64,000 nt of DNA from Gammaproteobacteria bacterium. Lineage in GTDB: Bacteria > Pseudomonadota > Gammaproteobacteria > SZUA-140. The translations under genes were made by a program, and so were the position numbers. Below the pieces are notes generated by a model. That model was not told the DNA's origin and did no database searches. It saw only the letters and a list, made by a program, of their open reading frames with translations. This document shows, one piece after another, positions 44,319 through 54,099 of the stretch (position 1 is its first letter; each line of letters begins with the position of its first letter). The stretch covers positions 33,262-97,261 of the forward strand of contig JAKISP010000005.1 of assembly GCA_021648525.1 (NCBI GenBank), read 5' to 3'.

Positions 44319-44639
44319 ATGAAACTTCTGCTGGATGAAGATGAAGCACTCAACCCTATGCTCTCAGTTACCAATCTGGTCGATGTGTTTTTAGTGGTAA
44401 TCGCGGCGTTGCTGATTGCCATTGCACAGAACCCACTCAACCCGTTTGTTGCCGAGAATGTCACGGTGATCAAAAATGCGGGGCAGGCAGACATGGAGAT
44501 GATCATCAAAAAGGGCGAGAAGATTGAACACTACAAATCAAACGGTGAGATTGGTCAGGGTGAAGGGATGCGTGCCGGTGTCGCCTATCGCATGAAAGAT
44601 GGAACGATGATCTATGTACCTGAAAATGAGAAGGAGTAA
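44319..44639 (+). CDS. DUF2149 protein (ExbD/TolR-like partner)
   Basis: 106 residues from an ATG with a strong AAGGGGGG upstream. One transmembrane helix (SVTNLVDVFLVVIAALLIAIAQ) with an aspartate near its start, as in ExbD, then a periplasmic region (GMRAGVAYRMKDGTMIYVPENE). The family accompanies the ExbB-like and CobN-like proteins of hmu loci. It follows the ExbB-like gene by 10 bp. Confidence 0.85.
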   Translation: MKLLLDEDEALNPMLSVTNLVDVFLVVIAALLIAIAQNPLNPFVAENVTVIKNAGQADMEMIIKKGEKIEHYKSNGEIGQGEGMRAGVAYRMKDGTMIYVPENEKE

Positions 44640-44646
44640 TACGGTG

Positions 44647-44826
44647 ATGACAAAAGGGAGAATAGGTGAACTGGATCGGCTGGTAGCAAGCGCCATTGTT
44701 GATTGCGAAAAATTTGATGGCCTGATAGACGGTCATATTCTGGAATTCTGGCGCGGTGCCAAAATGATTGTGGATGAATTAAAAATTGAGATTAGCGTAC
44801 CAAATTCTGTAGTTAATAGTGCGTGA
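44647..44826 (+). CDS. Small hypothetical protein in the hmu-like operon
   Basis: About 59 residues from the ATG at 44647 (a GTG lies one codon earlier). Mixed helical, acidic, no signal peptide or membrane segment. I do not recognise it. It starts 7 bp after the DUF2149 stop and ends 28 bp before the chelatase start, so it is very likely translated from the same mRNA. Confidence 0.55.
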   Translation: MTKGRIGELDRLVASAIVDCEKFDGLIDGHILEFWRGAKMIVDELKIEISVPNSVVNSA

Positions 44827-44854
44827 TTATTGAGTGGAAATTGAGAGAAAAATA

Positions 44855-47800
44855 ATGAGCCTGAAAAAAATATTATTGCTTGTATTACTGCCATTCCTGA
44901 CAATGCTTTGTCTACCTGCCCAGAGTGAAACTAAAAACACCGAACGATCCATTCTCATCCTGGCGACCAATCACGTCACCGCCGGCAAGTTACAACTGTT
45001 CAGCCGCCTGGCTGAAGAACAACAGATTGTTAACGTCGATTACAAATACCTGCGTACTCTGGAAGAGGATGAATCACTAACAAACCTGGTAGAACCCTAT
45101 GACCTGGTGATTTTCGATTCCGTTAGTAGCAGGGAGGCAGAAAAAGATTACGCACATTTTGAAACGCTGGTGCAGGCGCATAAAACAGGTCGTTTTCTGC
45201 CGATAAAAATCACCTCGGAAAGCAAATTGAGAAAAGGAATTTCCCTCGCTCAAAGCCAGACACTGTATAACTATTATTACAACGGTGGTGAAGAAAACCT
45301 GCGTCGTATGCTGGTTTTTATGAGCAGTGATTTGTTTGCACTAAACAACGAGAAAGCACTCTCGCCTATCGTATTCCCTAAGCTGGGCATCTACCACCCC
45401 GATTATGAAAAGACCGTATTTGATGATTTGTCAGCTTACATGGACTGGAAAAATGTCAGGGATGGAATGTCTATTATTGGCATCGCAATGTCGCGTGAAA
45501 CCATCGCTGCGGGTGAAACAACCATCATCGATGCGTTAGTGGAATCGATTGAAGCGAAAGGTGGCATTGCCGTGCCATTTTATTATCCCGGTTATGGTGA
45601 GAGTGAATATATTGATCTATTAAGTCCTGGCGGCAAGGTGGCTATAGATAGCATCATCAATACCCGTATTATTCATTGGGCAGAAAAACGCCGCACTGAG
45701 TATGAAAAATTAGATGTGCCCGTATTGCAGGTATTGCCTTATACAAAAGGCGATCAATCGCAATGGGAGTCTGATCAGGCCGGTATCCCAGCGCAAGTGA
45801 CCCCCTTTTATCTCACCATGCCAGAGATGGCAGGTGTCATCGACCCTGTCGTTATCTCAGCAAGGGTCACCTCTGCCCGTACAGAAGAAAAAAAACAGAC
45901 ACCTATCGATTATCAACTGAATGATGCTGTCAATAAAGCCTTCAAACTTTCCGCCCTGAAGCATAAAGCCAATGCCAATAAAAAAGTGGCCATTATATTT
46001 TATAACTATCCCGCTGGAGAGAAGAACGCCAGCGCTTCTTTTCTAAATGTGCCAACCAGTCTTGCATCAATATTCAATACGTTAGAAAAGTCAGGCTATA
46101 CCGTAGCACTGCAACAGGAGCAATGGTTTATAGAACGTACGGGGCTGATGCTAAGACCGTTTCACCGTGAACTGCCCTATACTGAATTGCCGGGCCTGGG
46201 TTCTATCCAGGGTTCCGCTGGTTTGTTACCAATGTCTGTTTATAAAAAATGGTATAACACCTTGCCGCAATCCATACGCAATAAAATAGAAACGCAATGG
46301 GGCGCACCCGAAAAAAGTTTTACTGTGGCAAAGATCAATGGTGAGTTGAATTTCATTATTCCCCGTGTCATATCCGGTAACGTGATGGTCTTGCCACAGC
46401 CACCACGCGGCAATCGTCAAGAGCGGGAAAGCTCAATCTATCACGATAAAACGGTGTCTGTCAGCCACAACTATCTGGCGGTCTATCTTTATGTGCGTGA
46501 GCAGTTTGGTGCCGATGCCATTGTGCATCTAGGTACCCATGGCTCGCATGAGTACTTGCCGGGTAAGGAGCGCGGATTATCCCGCTATGATGCTGGAAAC
46601 ATGGCGGCTGGCGACACCCCAGTCATTTACCCTTTTATTATGGATGATGTCGGTGAAGCGTTGCAAACCAGACGCCGTGGTCGTGCGACGGTAATCAGCC
46701 ACTTAACCCCTCCCCTTGCTAAAAGCGGCCTGTATGAAGAGTTGGTAAATTTGCATGAACTGATGCATCAATACAAAGAACTGGATGAAGGGGGTGTAAA
46801 ATCACGCACTAAAAAAGCGATTATTATCGCTGTCAAAGAGCGTAATATTCATCAAGATCTTGCCTGGGATAACGCGATGTTAGACACTCGATTTGATCAG
46901 TTTTTGCCTGAATTACACGACTACCTCAGTGAGCTGAGTGCACAAAACCAGCCTTTGGGTTTGCATACCTTTGGTGATATACCCAAAGAAAAACACCTGA
47001 TTTCAACACTGGTGCAAATGCTTGGTAAGCGTTTCGTCGCACCGGCAGCGCGTTATGCAGAAAAACAACTCGGTCAACAGCATGAAGGTGACAATAGCAA
47101 TGATCACCATAGCATGGTGGATTATCGTACCTTAAATCAAACACCTGAATATCAATTGATTCAAACCTTCGTAATTGATGAAACGAGTCTGAATGAGATT
47201 AAGGATGACGAACTGCGTGATTTATTGGTTGAAGCTAAAGCCCACTACGCTAATTTTCAAAACATAGAAGAGAACAGCGCACTGCTGGAAGCACTGGCAG
47301 GCCTGTATGTCAGCAGTTCCACCGGTGGTGACCCAGTCCGCAGCCCTGAGGCCTTGCCCAGTGGAAAAAATCTCTACGGTTTTGACCCTTCGAAAATACC
47401 CACCCAGGCATCATGGGAAACAGGCAAAGCGCTGATGGACGATTTAATCGCCAACTACTACAGAGACCATGCAACCTACCCCGACAAAGTGGCTTTTTCC
47501 ATGTGGTCTATCGAAACCATGCGTCATTTGGGTGTGGTAGAGTCCCAGGTACTTTACGCCATGGGTGTGCGGCCTGTGTGGAATGATAGTGGCCGTGTTA
47601 CCGGTACCGAAATCATTCCCTACAGCGAACTGAAACGACCGCGTGTTGACGTGGTGCTTTCTGCCACTGGCCTCTATCGTGATGCGTTTCCCAATATCAT
47701 GATGATGATTGCCATGGCCATTGAAGGCGTTGCAAAGATGAAAGAAGAAAATAATTTTGTTTATCGTCATACGAACCAGCTCAAAGCAGAACTGATGGCT

Positions 47801-48877
47801 GAGGGCATCGACGAAACAGAGGCTAACAAACTCTCTACCATTCGCATCTTCTCTAACGAAAGTGGTAACTACGGCACTAATATTGCGAGTGCCAGCATGG
47901 CCTCCGATATCTGGAATACAGAAGATAAACTAGCAACACTCTATTTGTCACGCATGGGATTTTTTTACGGCAGTGACGAAACAACCTGGGGTGAAAAACT
48001 GTCCGATGTTGATCTGTACGCTAAAAATATTTCCGGCACTGACGTAGCACTCTTTTCCCGCTCATCCAATGTCTACGGATTGTTGAGCAGTGATGATCCA
48101 TTTCAATATATGGGCGGCATTTCATTGGCAGTACGTCACCTCGATGGCAAAAGCCCTGAGATGTTTATATCTAATCTGCGCGACCCGGATAACAGTCGTA
48201 CTGAACCATTGAATCGGTTTTTAGCAACAGAATTGCGCACTCGCCAGTTTCATCCCCAGTGGATCAAAGAAATTCAGGACGAGGGTTATGCTGGCACACT
48301 CACCACGCTGGATGTACTCAATAATTTCTGGGGCTGGCAAGTGGTTGACCCTGACAATGTGCGTGACGACCAGTGGCAGGAATTTTTTGAAGTCTATGTA
48401 CAGGATAAATATCAACTCAACATGCGCCAGTGGTACGAAGATAACAATGCCCATGCCCTGGCTCAGATGCTTGAACGTATGTTAGAAGCAACGCGAAAAG
48501 AATACTGGAAAACAGATGCCGAAACGCTTAAAGAGCTGCTTAAGACCTATATTGAACTTGCGAAACAATATGATGTATTCACACACAATCAAATTTTTGA
48601 AACATACGTTAACGAACAGGCATCTGGTTTTGGCCTGGCACCGTTAATGCCGCTTAGCCAGTCTGAAGCCGTGCAACCTCGAACTGAACAGCAACCTGCG
48701 CCACAAACAACACAGGTAGAAGGTCAGAAGATGGAAAAGGTACAGACAATCGAAACGACGACAGACAACAACATCTATTATTTATTATTGATGATGGTAC
48801 TGGTTTCTGGTGCTGGTTTTCTCTATCAATTTGTTTCCTGGTCGAATTTATTTAAAGCAAAAACAACAGATGCCTGA
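44855..48877 (+). CDS. Membrane-anchored CobN-like chelatase, HmuS type (putative haem dechelatase)
   Basis: About 1340 residues. Signal peptide SLKKILLLVLLPFLTMLCLPAQS, a CobN/Mg-chelatase large subunit body (VAIIFYNYPAGEKNASASFLNVPTSL, DAIVHLGTHGSHEYLPGKERGLSRYDAGN, RIFSNESGNYGTNIA), and a C-terminal helix (YYLLLMMVLVSGAGFLYQF), so it works in the periplasm. No CobS/CobT or ChlI/ChlD genes are near, which argues against cobalamin synthesis. Bacteroidota HmuS proteins of this form have been reported to remove iron from haem. The start is taken at 44855 after GAGAG; the frame opens at a GTG at 44834. Confidence 0.87.
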   Translation: MSLKKILLLVLLPFLTMLCLPAQSETKNTERSILILATNHVTAGKLQLFSRLAEEQQIVNVDYKYLRTLEEDESLTNLVEPYDLVIFDSVSSREAEKDYAHFETLVQAHKTGRFLPIKITSESKLRKGISLAQSQTLYNYYYNGGEENLRRMLVFMSSDLFALNNEKALSPIVFPKLGIYHPDYEKTVFDDLSAYMDWKNVRDGMSIIGIAMSRETIAAGETTIIDALVESIEAKGGIAVPFYYPGYGESEYIDLLSPGGKVAIDSIINTRIIHWAEKRRTEYEKLDVPVLQVLPYTKGDQSQWESDQAGIPAQVTPFYLTMPEMAGVIDPVVISARVTSARTEEKKQTPIDYQLNDAVNKAFKLSALKHKANANKKVAIIFYNYPAGEKNASASFLNVPTSLASIFNTLEKSGYTVALQQEQWFIERTGLMLRPFHRELPYTELPGLGSIQGSAGLLPMSVYKKWYNTLPQSIRNKIETQWGAPEKSFTVAKINGELNFIIPRVISGNVMVLPQPPRGNRQERESSIYHDKTVSVSHNYLAVYLYVREQFGADAIVHLGTHGSHEYLPGKERGLSRYDAGNMAAGDTPVIYPFIMDDVGEALQTRRRGRATVISHLTPPLAKSGLYEELVNLHELMHQYKELDEGGVKSRTKKAIIIAVKERNIHQDLAWDNAMLDTRFDQFLPELHDYLSELSAQNQPLGLHTFGDIPKEKHLISTLVQMLGKRFVAPAARYAEKQLGQQHEGDNSNDHHSMVDYRTLNQTPEYQLIQTFVIDETSLNEIKDDELRDLLVEAKAHYANFQNIEENSALLEALAGLYVSSSTGGDPVRSPEALPSGKNLYGFDPSKIPTQASWETGKALMDDLIANYYRDHATYPDKVAFSMWSIETMRHLGVVESQVLYAMGVRPVWNDSGRVTGTEIIPYSELKRPRVDVVLSATGLYRDAFPNIMMMIAMAIEGVAKMKEENNFVYRHTNQLKAELMAEGIDETEANKLSTIRIFSNESGNYGTNIASASMASDIWNTEDKLATLYLSRMGFFYGSDETTWGEKLSDVDLYAKNISGTDVALFSRSSNVYGLLSSDDPFQYMGGISLAVRHLDGKSPEMFISNLRDPDNSRTEPLNRFLATELRTRQFHPQWIKEIQDEGYAGTLTTLDVLNNFWGWQVVDPDNVRDDQWQEFFEVYVQDKYQLNMRQWYEDNNAHALAQMLERMLEATRKEYWKTDAETLKELLKTYIELAKQYDVFTHNQIFETYVNEQASGFGLAPLMPLSQSEAVQPRTEQQPAPQTTQVEGQKMEKVQTIETTTDNNIYYLLLMMVLVSGAGFLYQFVSWSNLFKAKTTDA

Positions 48878-49316
48878 ATCTAAAATTAAAATTAAAACCG
48901 GTAAAGATATCGTGGCCAATGACCTGACGGCATTGAGACGTTCAGTGAATTTGACGCGTCACTCTACATGTGCCGAAATTGAACTGTCGATAGACGCCTA
49001 TCCCTTCACTGCCCAGGCGAGAAATGCAACCGATGAACTCATCGGCTATGTGAGCGCTTTTAGTGATGGTGTCTTCATCACCATGATTGGTGACTTGCTG
49101 GTCCATGCTGACTACCAGCGTCGCGGCATTGGAACCGCATTATTAAAAAGCGTAGAGCGACGATACCCCGGCATACCGATTCAGGTGCATTCTCTTTCGG
49201 ATTGTCTGTCGTTTTTTACCCGCCAGGGATACATGCCACCAGAACAACCCATACGAGTTGTTCTGAAAAACATAACACGAGCTAATGAGGCGGTAATTGC
49301 GTGGACCAAAAATTAG
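48870..49316 (+). CDS. GNAT-family N-acetyltransferase
   Basis: 148 residues from the ATG at 48870, overlapping the chelatase stop by 8 bp. GNAT acetyl-CoA motif DLLVHADYQRRGIGTALLKSVERRYPG and a late SLSDCLSFFTRQGY are present. Substrate unknown. Overlap shows translational coupling, so it belongs to the same unit, but its role in iron or haem use is unclear. Confidence 0.85.
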   Translation: MPESKIKIKTGKDIVANDLTALRRSVNLTRHSTCAEIELSIDAYPFTAQARNATDELIGYVSAFSDGVFITMIGDLLVHADYQRRGIGTALLKSVERRYPGIPIQVHSLSDCLSFFTRQGYMPPEQPIRVVLKNITRANEAVIAWTKN

Positions 49317-49750
49317 ACTGAACCCAGGTTTTGATTTTATTCGAGAACGTTTGTCGCTGCTGTCCCGTTAATTTGAAAGGAATCACCCTGTTTCTTAAGA
49401 CGATCAGCCAGTGACAGGCAATATTATTGTTTGAGACGTCAGGCTCAAAATGCAGCACTACCGATATCCCCTTTAAAAACAAGGGATTAACCAGGTTTGC
49501 AACATACTGAAATCATACTGATTTTCCTCCAACTTTCAAACCTTCCTCCACACCTATATGCGAATGATATTAATTATCATTTACATTCGATGAAAACCCA
49601 TTCATAATCCCGCTCAGCCAGCCAGTCGACCCACCCGGGTTCAATCAGTAGCCAGCCAGTTATCAGCCCCTGCTCCAGTGCTCACTATGTAGAGCCAGGA
49701 TCAGGGCGACATCATAACAACATACGAAATAATTATGAGGGAGTGAAACA
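49317..49750. other. Regulatory intergenic region before the second receptor
   Basis: 434 bp. No supported gene in the first 240 bp. The second half holds a Fur box (49563-49581), two AGCCAGCCA motifs (49616 and 49650) like those in leaders A and B, and the GAGGGAG ribosome binding site of the next gene. Confidence 0.65.
49563..49581 (+). promoter_or_regulatory. Fur box upstream of the FecA-like receptor
   Basis: AATGATATTAATTATCATT, a near-perfect 19-bp Fur operator. The following ATTCGATGAAAA parallels the bases after the first Fur box. Confidence 0.85.
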
Positions 49751-52036
49751 GTGAAAAGAGAACATCGTTTACTACGCGATGCCATCGCTATAGCCGCGCT
49801 TGGCCTGGCGCTACCTGCTGGTGCAGTGGATAAAGAGCCAGACACAGCCGCTGTAAGGGCTAGTGTGCTTGATAAAGTCATGGTGATCGGCAATCCAGCT
49901 AATATCGAAAAAATGCCGGGGTCTGCACAGGTGGTGACTAAAGAAGATATTCGTCAGCAAAATTATGATGATATCAACCGTGTATTACGCAAGGTACCAG
50001 GGGTTTATGTACGAGAAGAAGACGGTTTTGGCCTCTTCCCCAGTATCAGTCTGCGCGGTGTGGATACCACTCGTAATTCCAAAATAACCGTCATGGAAGA
50101 TGGGATGATGATGTCACCTGCGCCCTACACCGCACCTGCCGCTTATTACACACCCACCGCAGGCCGCATGAGTGGACTGGAAGTTTTAAAGGGTTCGAGC
50201 CAGATTAAGTATGGCCCACACACTACCGGCGGTGTGATCAACTATCTCTCAACACCCATTCCCACAAAAGAGAAAGCATATTTGAAATCAACCTTCGGCA
50301 GCTTTAATGAGCAACGCACCCATGCCTATTTTGGTAACACATTTGATGCAGGCGCCGCCGGGCAGTTCGGTGTTTTAGTGGAAGGTTATCGTCGGCAGAG
50401 TGATGGCTTTAAAAGGATTGATGAGACTGCCGATTTTCGCAATGGTGATGACACTGGCTTTGATAAAACAGACACCATGTTAAAACTATCGTGGGAGCCG
50501 AATAGTGCCATGTATCAACGTTTTGAATTCAAATATGGCACCAGTGATCTGGATGCCAACGAAACCTATCTTGGTTTGACCCAGGCTGATTTTAATGCAG
50601 ACCCAACCCGCCGTTACGCCGCTTCGCGTTTCGATAATATCAAAAGTGAACAGGAACAGACTTCGTTACGCTGGAGCATCAGTCCAACAGACGATATCGA
50701 TGTGATCACGACACTCTATCAGACCGATTTCAAACGTAACTGGTACAAAATCAATAGAATCAATGGTGACAGAATTGCCACCGTCTTAGAAACCCCTGGC
50801 GTGTCTCAGAATTGTATGAAAGGTACCGCAGCCTGTGACCTGAGAATCAAAGCCAATAATCGTGTATACAGTACCCAGGGTGTTGAGACCGTCGGTTATT
50901 TTCGTTTTGGTAACGATAATGTTCAACATGAAATAATGGCAGGCCTTCGTTTGCACCAGGATGACATCACCCGCTTTCAGTGGGAAGATACCTATGCTCA
51001 AGCCGCCAACGGAACCATCACCGGAAGGACTGTGCTTTTTGCACCAGGGGACCCGCAAGCAGGTAATCGTTTTCAGCAAACAAAGGCCCTGGCTCTGTTT
51101 GTGCAGGACACGATTGAAACCGGCGCCTGGACCATCACACCCGGTTTACGCTACGAATCACTGGATCAAACTTCCGAAGAGCCTAAAGGCAGCCTGCAAA
51201 GTGCCGGTGGTACAAAAGGTCGGAATGGTGAAAACAGTTTTAGCGTCAATGCCTATGGCGTGGGTGCAGCCTATCAGTTCAACGAACAATGGACTGGTTT
51301 TGGTGGCCTGCATACCGGCTATTCTACCCCTGGCCCGCGCGGCACACGCAGTGGCCTCGATCCGGAATCCAGCACTGCTTTTGAAATCGGCACACGTTAC
51401 ACCAACGCCCCGCGAGCGTTTGCGGCTGAAAGTACTTTTTTCTATACCGCCTTTGATGACTTGATCGTGACCGATAATGTCGGTGGTACCGGTACCGGTA
51501 CTGATGAAAATTTTGGTGAGGTAGATACTTACGGCCTTGAACTCGCATTACAATATGATGCCGGGCTCGCCAATAACTGGGGAATAAGCAACCCTTCTTA
51601 TTTGAGCGCCACCTATACCAATGCGGAACAAAAAAATGACTCTACATCAACCGATGCAGAATCAATTTTCAGCTACGGTAAAGCTGGCAATGCTATACCT
51701 TATATCCCGGAATGGACATTAAGCCTGGGCACAGGTATCGAGACAAAAAAATGGGGTGCGTTCATCACAGGGAACTACGTGAGCGACACCTATACCAGTG
51801 CCAACAACGTTGACAATCAAATCAATGGAGCGGGTGTCCCGGATGCGCGATATGGTAAAACAGACAGCTATTTTACCGCCGATGTTTCCGCCTTTTACCG
51901 CATCAACCAAACAGTAAAGCTCTTCGCTGGCGTACAAAACCTTCTCGATGAAGAGTACGTCGTCTCACGCCAGCCCTACGGTGCACGCGGTGGGCTGCCA
52001 CAGTTTGTCTATACTGGTATAGAAGTGGATCTGTAA
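49751..52036 (+). CDS. TonB-dependent receptor, FecA-like
   Basis: 761 residues from a GTG preceded by GAGGGAG. Signal peptide DAIAIAALGLALPAGA. Plug domain with VRASVLDKVMVIGNPANIEKMPGSAQVVT, PSISLRGVDTTRNSKITVMEDGMMMSP and LEVLKGSSQIKYGPHTTGGVINY, typical of the COG4772 FecA group. The barrel ends with YTGIEVDL. Ligand is probably an iron chelate, but cannot be read from sequence. It heads a unit with exbB, exbD and tonB. Confidence 0.92.
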   Translation: MKREHRLLRDAIAIAALGLALPAGAVDKEPDTAAVRASVLDKVMVIGNPANIEKMPGSAQVVTKEDIRQQNYDDINRVLRKVPGVYVREEDGFGLFPSISLRGVDTTRNSKITVMEDGMMMSPAPYTAPAAYYTPTAGRMSGLEVLKGSSQIKYGPHTTGGVINYLSTPIPTKEKAYLKSTFGSFNEQRTHAYFGNTFDAGAAGQFGVLVEGYRRQSDGFKRIDETADFRNGDDTGFDKTDTMLKLSWEPNSAMYQRFEFKYGTSDLDANETYLGLTQADFNADPTRRYAASRFDNIKSEQEQTSLRWSISPTDDIDVITTLYQTDFKRNWYKINRINGDRIATVLETPGVSQNCMKGTAACDLRIKANNRVYSTQGVETVGYFRFGNDNVQHEIMAGLRLHQDDITRFQWEDTYAQAANGTITGRTVLFAPGDPQAGNRFQQTKALALFVQDTIETGAWTITPGLRYESLDQTSEEPKGSLQSAGGTKGRNGENSFSVNAYGVGAAYQFNEQWTGFGGLHTGYSTPGPRGTRSGLDPESSTAFEIGTRYTNAPRAFAAESTFFYTAFDDLIVTDNVGGTGTGTDENFGEVDTYGLELALQYDAGLANNWGISNPSYLSATYTNAEQKNDSTSTDAESIFSYGKAGNAIPYIPEWTLSLGTGIETKKWGAFITGNYVSDTYTSANNVDNQINGAGVPDARYGKTDSYFTADVSAFYRINQTVKLFAGVQNLLDEEYVVSRQPYGARGGLPQFVYTGIEVDL

Positions 52037-52066
52037 CCCTCTCCTCTTCGAAAGTAGAGTATTATG

Positions 52067-52108
52067 ATGGGTGGCAAGCCGTACTGGTTGCCATCCATTT
52101 TCTGTTTT
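52067..52108 (+). terminator. Terminator after the FecA-like receptor gene
   Basis: An 11-bp stem (52067-52077 with 52088-52098, one G-U) around ten bases, then a T-rich run TTTTCTGTTTT. It would reduce readthrough into exbB. Confidence 0.72.
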
Positions 52109-52145
52109 AATAAAGTGTGCCTCTAAAAATAGTGATTTATAGCTT

Positions 52146-52823
52146 ATGAATATAGTGAATTTATTTCAGCAAGGCGGGCCCGTGATGTGGGTATTGCTAG
52201 CAATGTCGGTATTGGCCGTCACCATTATCCTGCTTAAACTGTTTCAGTTTTTTCGCAGTGGTTTGCACCGCCTGGATTTTGTTGACCCTGCGCTAGCCGC
52301 ATTACGGCAAGGTGATCACAACAGTGCCTTGAATGCATTAAAACAACAGCACAGCCCTGTCGCCTGTGTGATGGAGAGCGCCATACGTTGCGGTGCAGAC
52401 CCCGCAATGTCTGCCAAAGATGTCGAGGCGGAAGTGAGCCGCATTGGATCTGCACAGATTCGCAATCTTGAGTCGTGGCTACGAAGCCTCTCATCCATCG
52501 CGCACCTGAGTCCACTACTCGGATTGCTCGGCACCGTCACCGGCATGATCGTCGCTTTTATGAATCTTGAAGCAGCGGGTAGTCGCGTCGACCCATCGAT
52601 TCTTTCAGGTGGCATCTGGGAAGCACTACTAACCACCGCTTTCGGTTTAACGGTCGCCATTCCCGCCATGGCAGCTTTCTACTATTTAGAAGGTGAAGTA
52701 GACCATGTGCGTGCTTCTATGAAGGATGTCAGCATTCGGGTGTTGCGTCACTTTGGTAAAACACCCGCTAATATATCAACCCGAGATGATGAAAAAATCG
52801 AGGATGAAACCCATGGAATTTGA
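52146..52823 (+). CDS. exbB: ExbB, TonB-system proton channel
   Basis: 225 residues with three transmembrane helices and the ExbB/TolQ core SSIAHLSPLLGLLGTVTGMIVAFMNLEAAG and GGIWEALLTTAFGLTVAIPAMAAFYYLEG. It powers TonB with ExbD. Its 3' end overlaps exbD by 11 bp. Confidence 0.93.
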   Translation: MNIVNLFQQGGPVMWVLLAMSVLAVTIILLKLFQFFRSGLHRLDFVDPALAALRQGDHNSALNALKQQHSPVACVMESAIRCGADPAMSAKDVEAEVSRIGSAQIRNLESWLRSLSSIAHLSPLLGLLGTVTGMIVAFMNLEAAGSRVDPSILSGGIWEALLTTAFGLTVAIPAMAAFYYLEGEVDHVRASMKDVSIRVLRHFGKTPANISTRDDEKIEDETHGI

Positions 52824-53211
52824 GGGTCGTGCGCGCATCCATTCCCACCTCGATATCGCGCCATTGATCGACATCGTCTTTCTTCTGCTAGTTTTTTTCA
52901 TGTTAACAAGTACCTTCCTGGTACCAGAAGCGATTGAGCTAGAACTGCCCGAATCCACCAGTGCAACGGCCACTGAAATCACACCCATTACGGTCGCCCT
53001 CAATGCATCAGATGAACTGACCCTCAATCACAAAGTGATTCAACTCGATAAACTACGTGAAGCGATCGAGCCTTTAATTGCAGACAATATCGATGCTGCC
53101 ATCACCCTGAAAAGCGATGCGCGAACTAAAGTACAACAGCTATTAAAGGTAATGGATGAAATTCGAGCTGCAGGTGGTAGTAACATCACATTGGCCACGA
53201 CTCAGCGGTAG
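52813..53211 (+). CDS. exbD: ExbD, TonB-system protein
   Basis: 132 residues from the ATG at 52813, chosen because GAGG lies nine bases upstream; an ATG at 52804 is too close to it. HSHLDIAPLIDIVFLLLVFFMLTSTFL carries the helix with the essential aspartate. The periplasmic domain ends AAGGSNITLAT. Confidence 0.93.
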   Translation: MEFEGRARIHSHLDIAPLIDIVFLLLVFFMLTSTFLVPEAIELELPESTSATATEITPITVALNASDELTLNHKVIQLDKLREAIEPLIADNIDAAITLKSDARTKVQQLLKVMDEIRAAGGSNITLATTQR

Positions 53212-53220
53212 CGCATTTTC

Positions 53221-53919
53221 ATGACGATCACCTGGCAACATATGAGCATCGCGTTCTTAACCGCATTCGCACTGCATAGCGGTATCGCGTTCTGGTTGAC
53301 GCTGCCTGAACCTCAGCCAACGCCACCCGAACAAACCTTGCGTGTGAGTCTATTGGCAACCATTGCAGAAACCACCACAGCGGCTGAACCTGTTACACCA
53401 CCGCCCCAGAAAAAAACCGCGCCATCCACGCCGCCAAAACCCAGGCCGAAACCAGAGCCCGAGCCGGTGTTTCAAAAGCCAGCACCACCACTTGAACCTG
53501 AACCTGTTATAGAACCCACACCGCTACCAGAACCATTGCCGCTTGAAGCTGCGCCTGAAATGGAAGAAGCGCCTGTGCCTGTAGCCGAGCCTAGCCCAGT
53601 CGAACCCATGCCAGTCCCACTTAGCGCGTCTGCAATGGCAGAGTATGAACAACTACTCGTCGCCTGGCTGGAAAAACAGAAAAAATATCCCAAAAGAGCC
53701 AAACGTATGCGTATTGAAGGTGAGGGACTACTGCGCATATTGATCAATCGAAGCGGACAGGCTCAAAAAATTACCCTGGAACAACGCACGGGTAACCGAT
53801 TGCTTGATAAAGCCGTGCTTGAAATGGCCGCTCGAGCCAACCCCTTTCCGCCCATGCCAGAAAACGACCTGCGCCAGACACTAGAATTTATTGTACCGGT
53901 TGTATTTGCATTACGATAA
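53221..53919 (+). CDS. tonB: TonB energy transducer
   Basis: 232 residues. N-terminal anchor helix (MSIAFLTAFALHSGIAFWLTL) with the His in the helix typical of TonB, a long Pro/Glu-rich spacer (about 38-140), and a C-terminal TonB domain (YEQLLVAWLEKQKKYPKRAKRMRIEGEGLLRILINRSGQ, LDKAVLEMAARANPFPPMPE). It starts 10 bp after exbD. It would serve both receptors in the locus. Confidence 0.94.
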   Translation: MTITWQHMSIAFLTAFALHSGIAFWLTLPEPQPTPPEQTLRVSLLATIAETTTAAEPVTPPPQKKTAPSTPPKPRPKPEPEPVFQKPAPPLEPEPVIEPTPLPEPLPLEAAPEMEEAPVPVAEPSPVEPMPVPLSASAMAEYEQLLVAWLEKQKKYPKRAKRMRIEGEGLLRILINRSGQAQKITLEQRTGNRLLDKAVLEMAARANPFPPMPENDLRQTLEFIVPVVFALR

Positions 53920-54099
53920 GGAATTTTCTTTATCGTTAATTTATTTCTATACCATCGTACGTAGTTTTTCAGGAAGCAATTAATCACATCACCTCTTTGT
54001 TCCCTGTCCAGACCCCATTCACCACAGTGATGGCTCAACAGCCAGATTTTATTGATGCGCATCACAGAAAATACCTTAATTTATACGCATAATAATCGA

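Noticed and set aside
44855..48877. Cobaltochelatase CobN for cobalamin synthesis
   Set aside because: Signal peptide, C-terminal membrane anchor, absence of CobS/CobT and the haem-type neighbours favour an HmuS-like role.
49282..49482. 66-codon minus-strand frame after the acetyltransferase gene
   Set aside because: No recognisable family or ribosome binding site. It overlaps the end of the acetyltransferase gene.
37500..49750. Cobalamin riboswitch before the TonB receptors
   Set aside because: Receptors with a CobN-like gene prompt this idea, but I could not find a B12 box; Fur boxes and the CCAGCCA leaders are seen instead.
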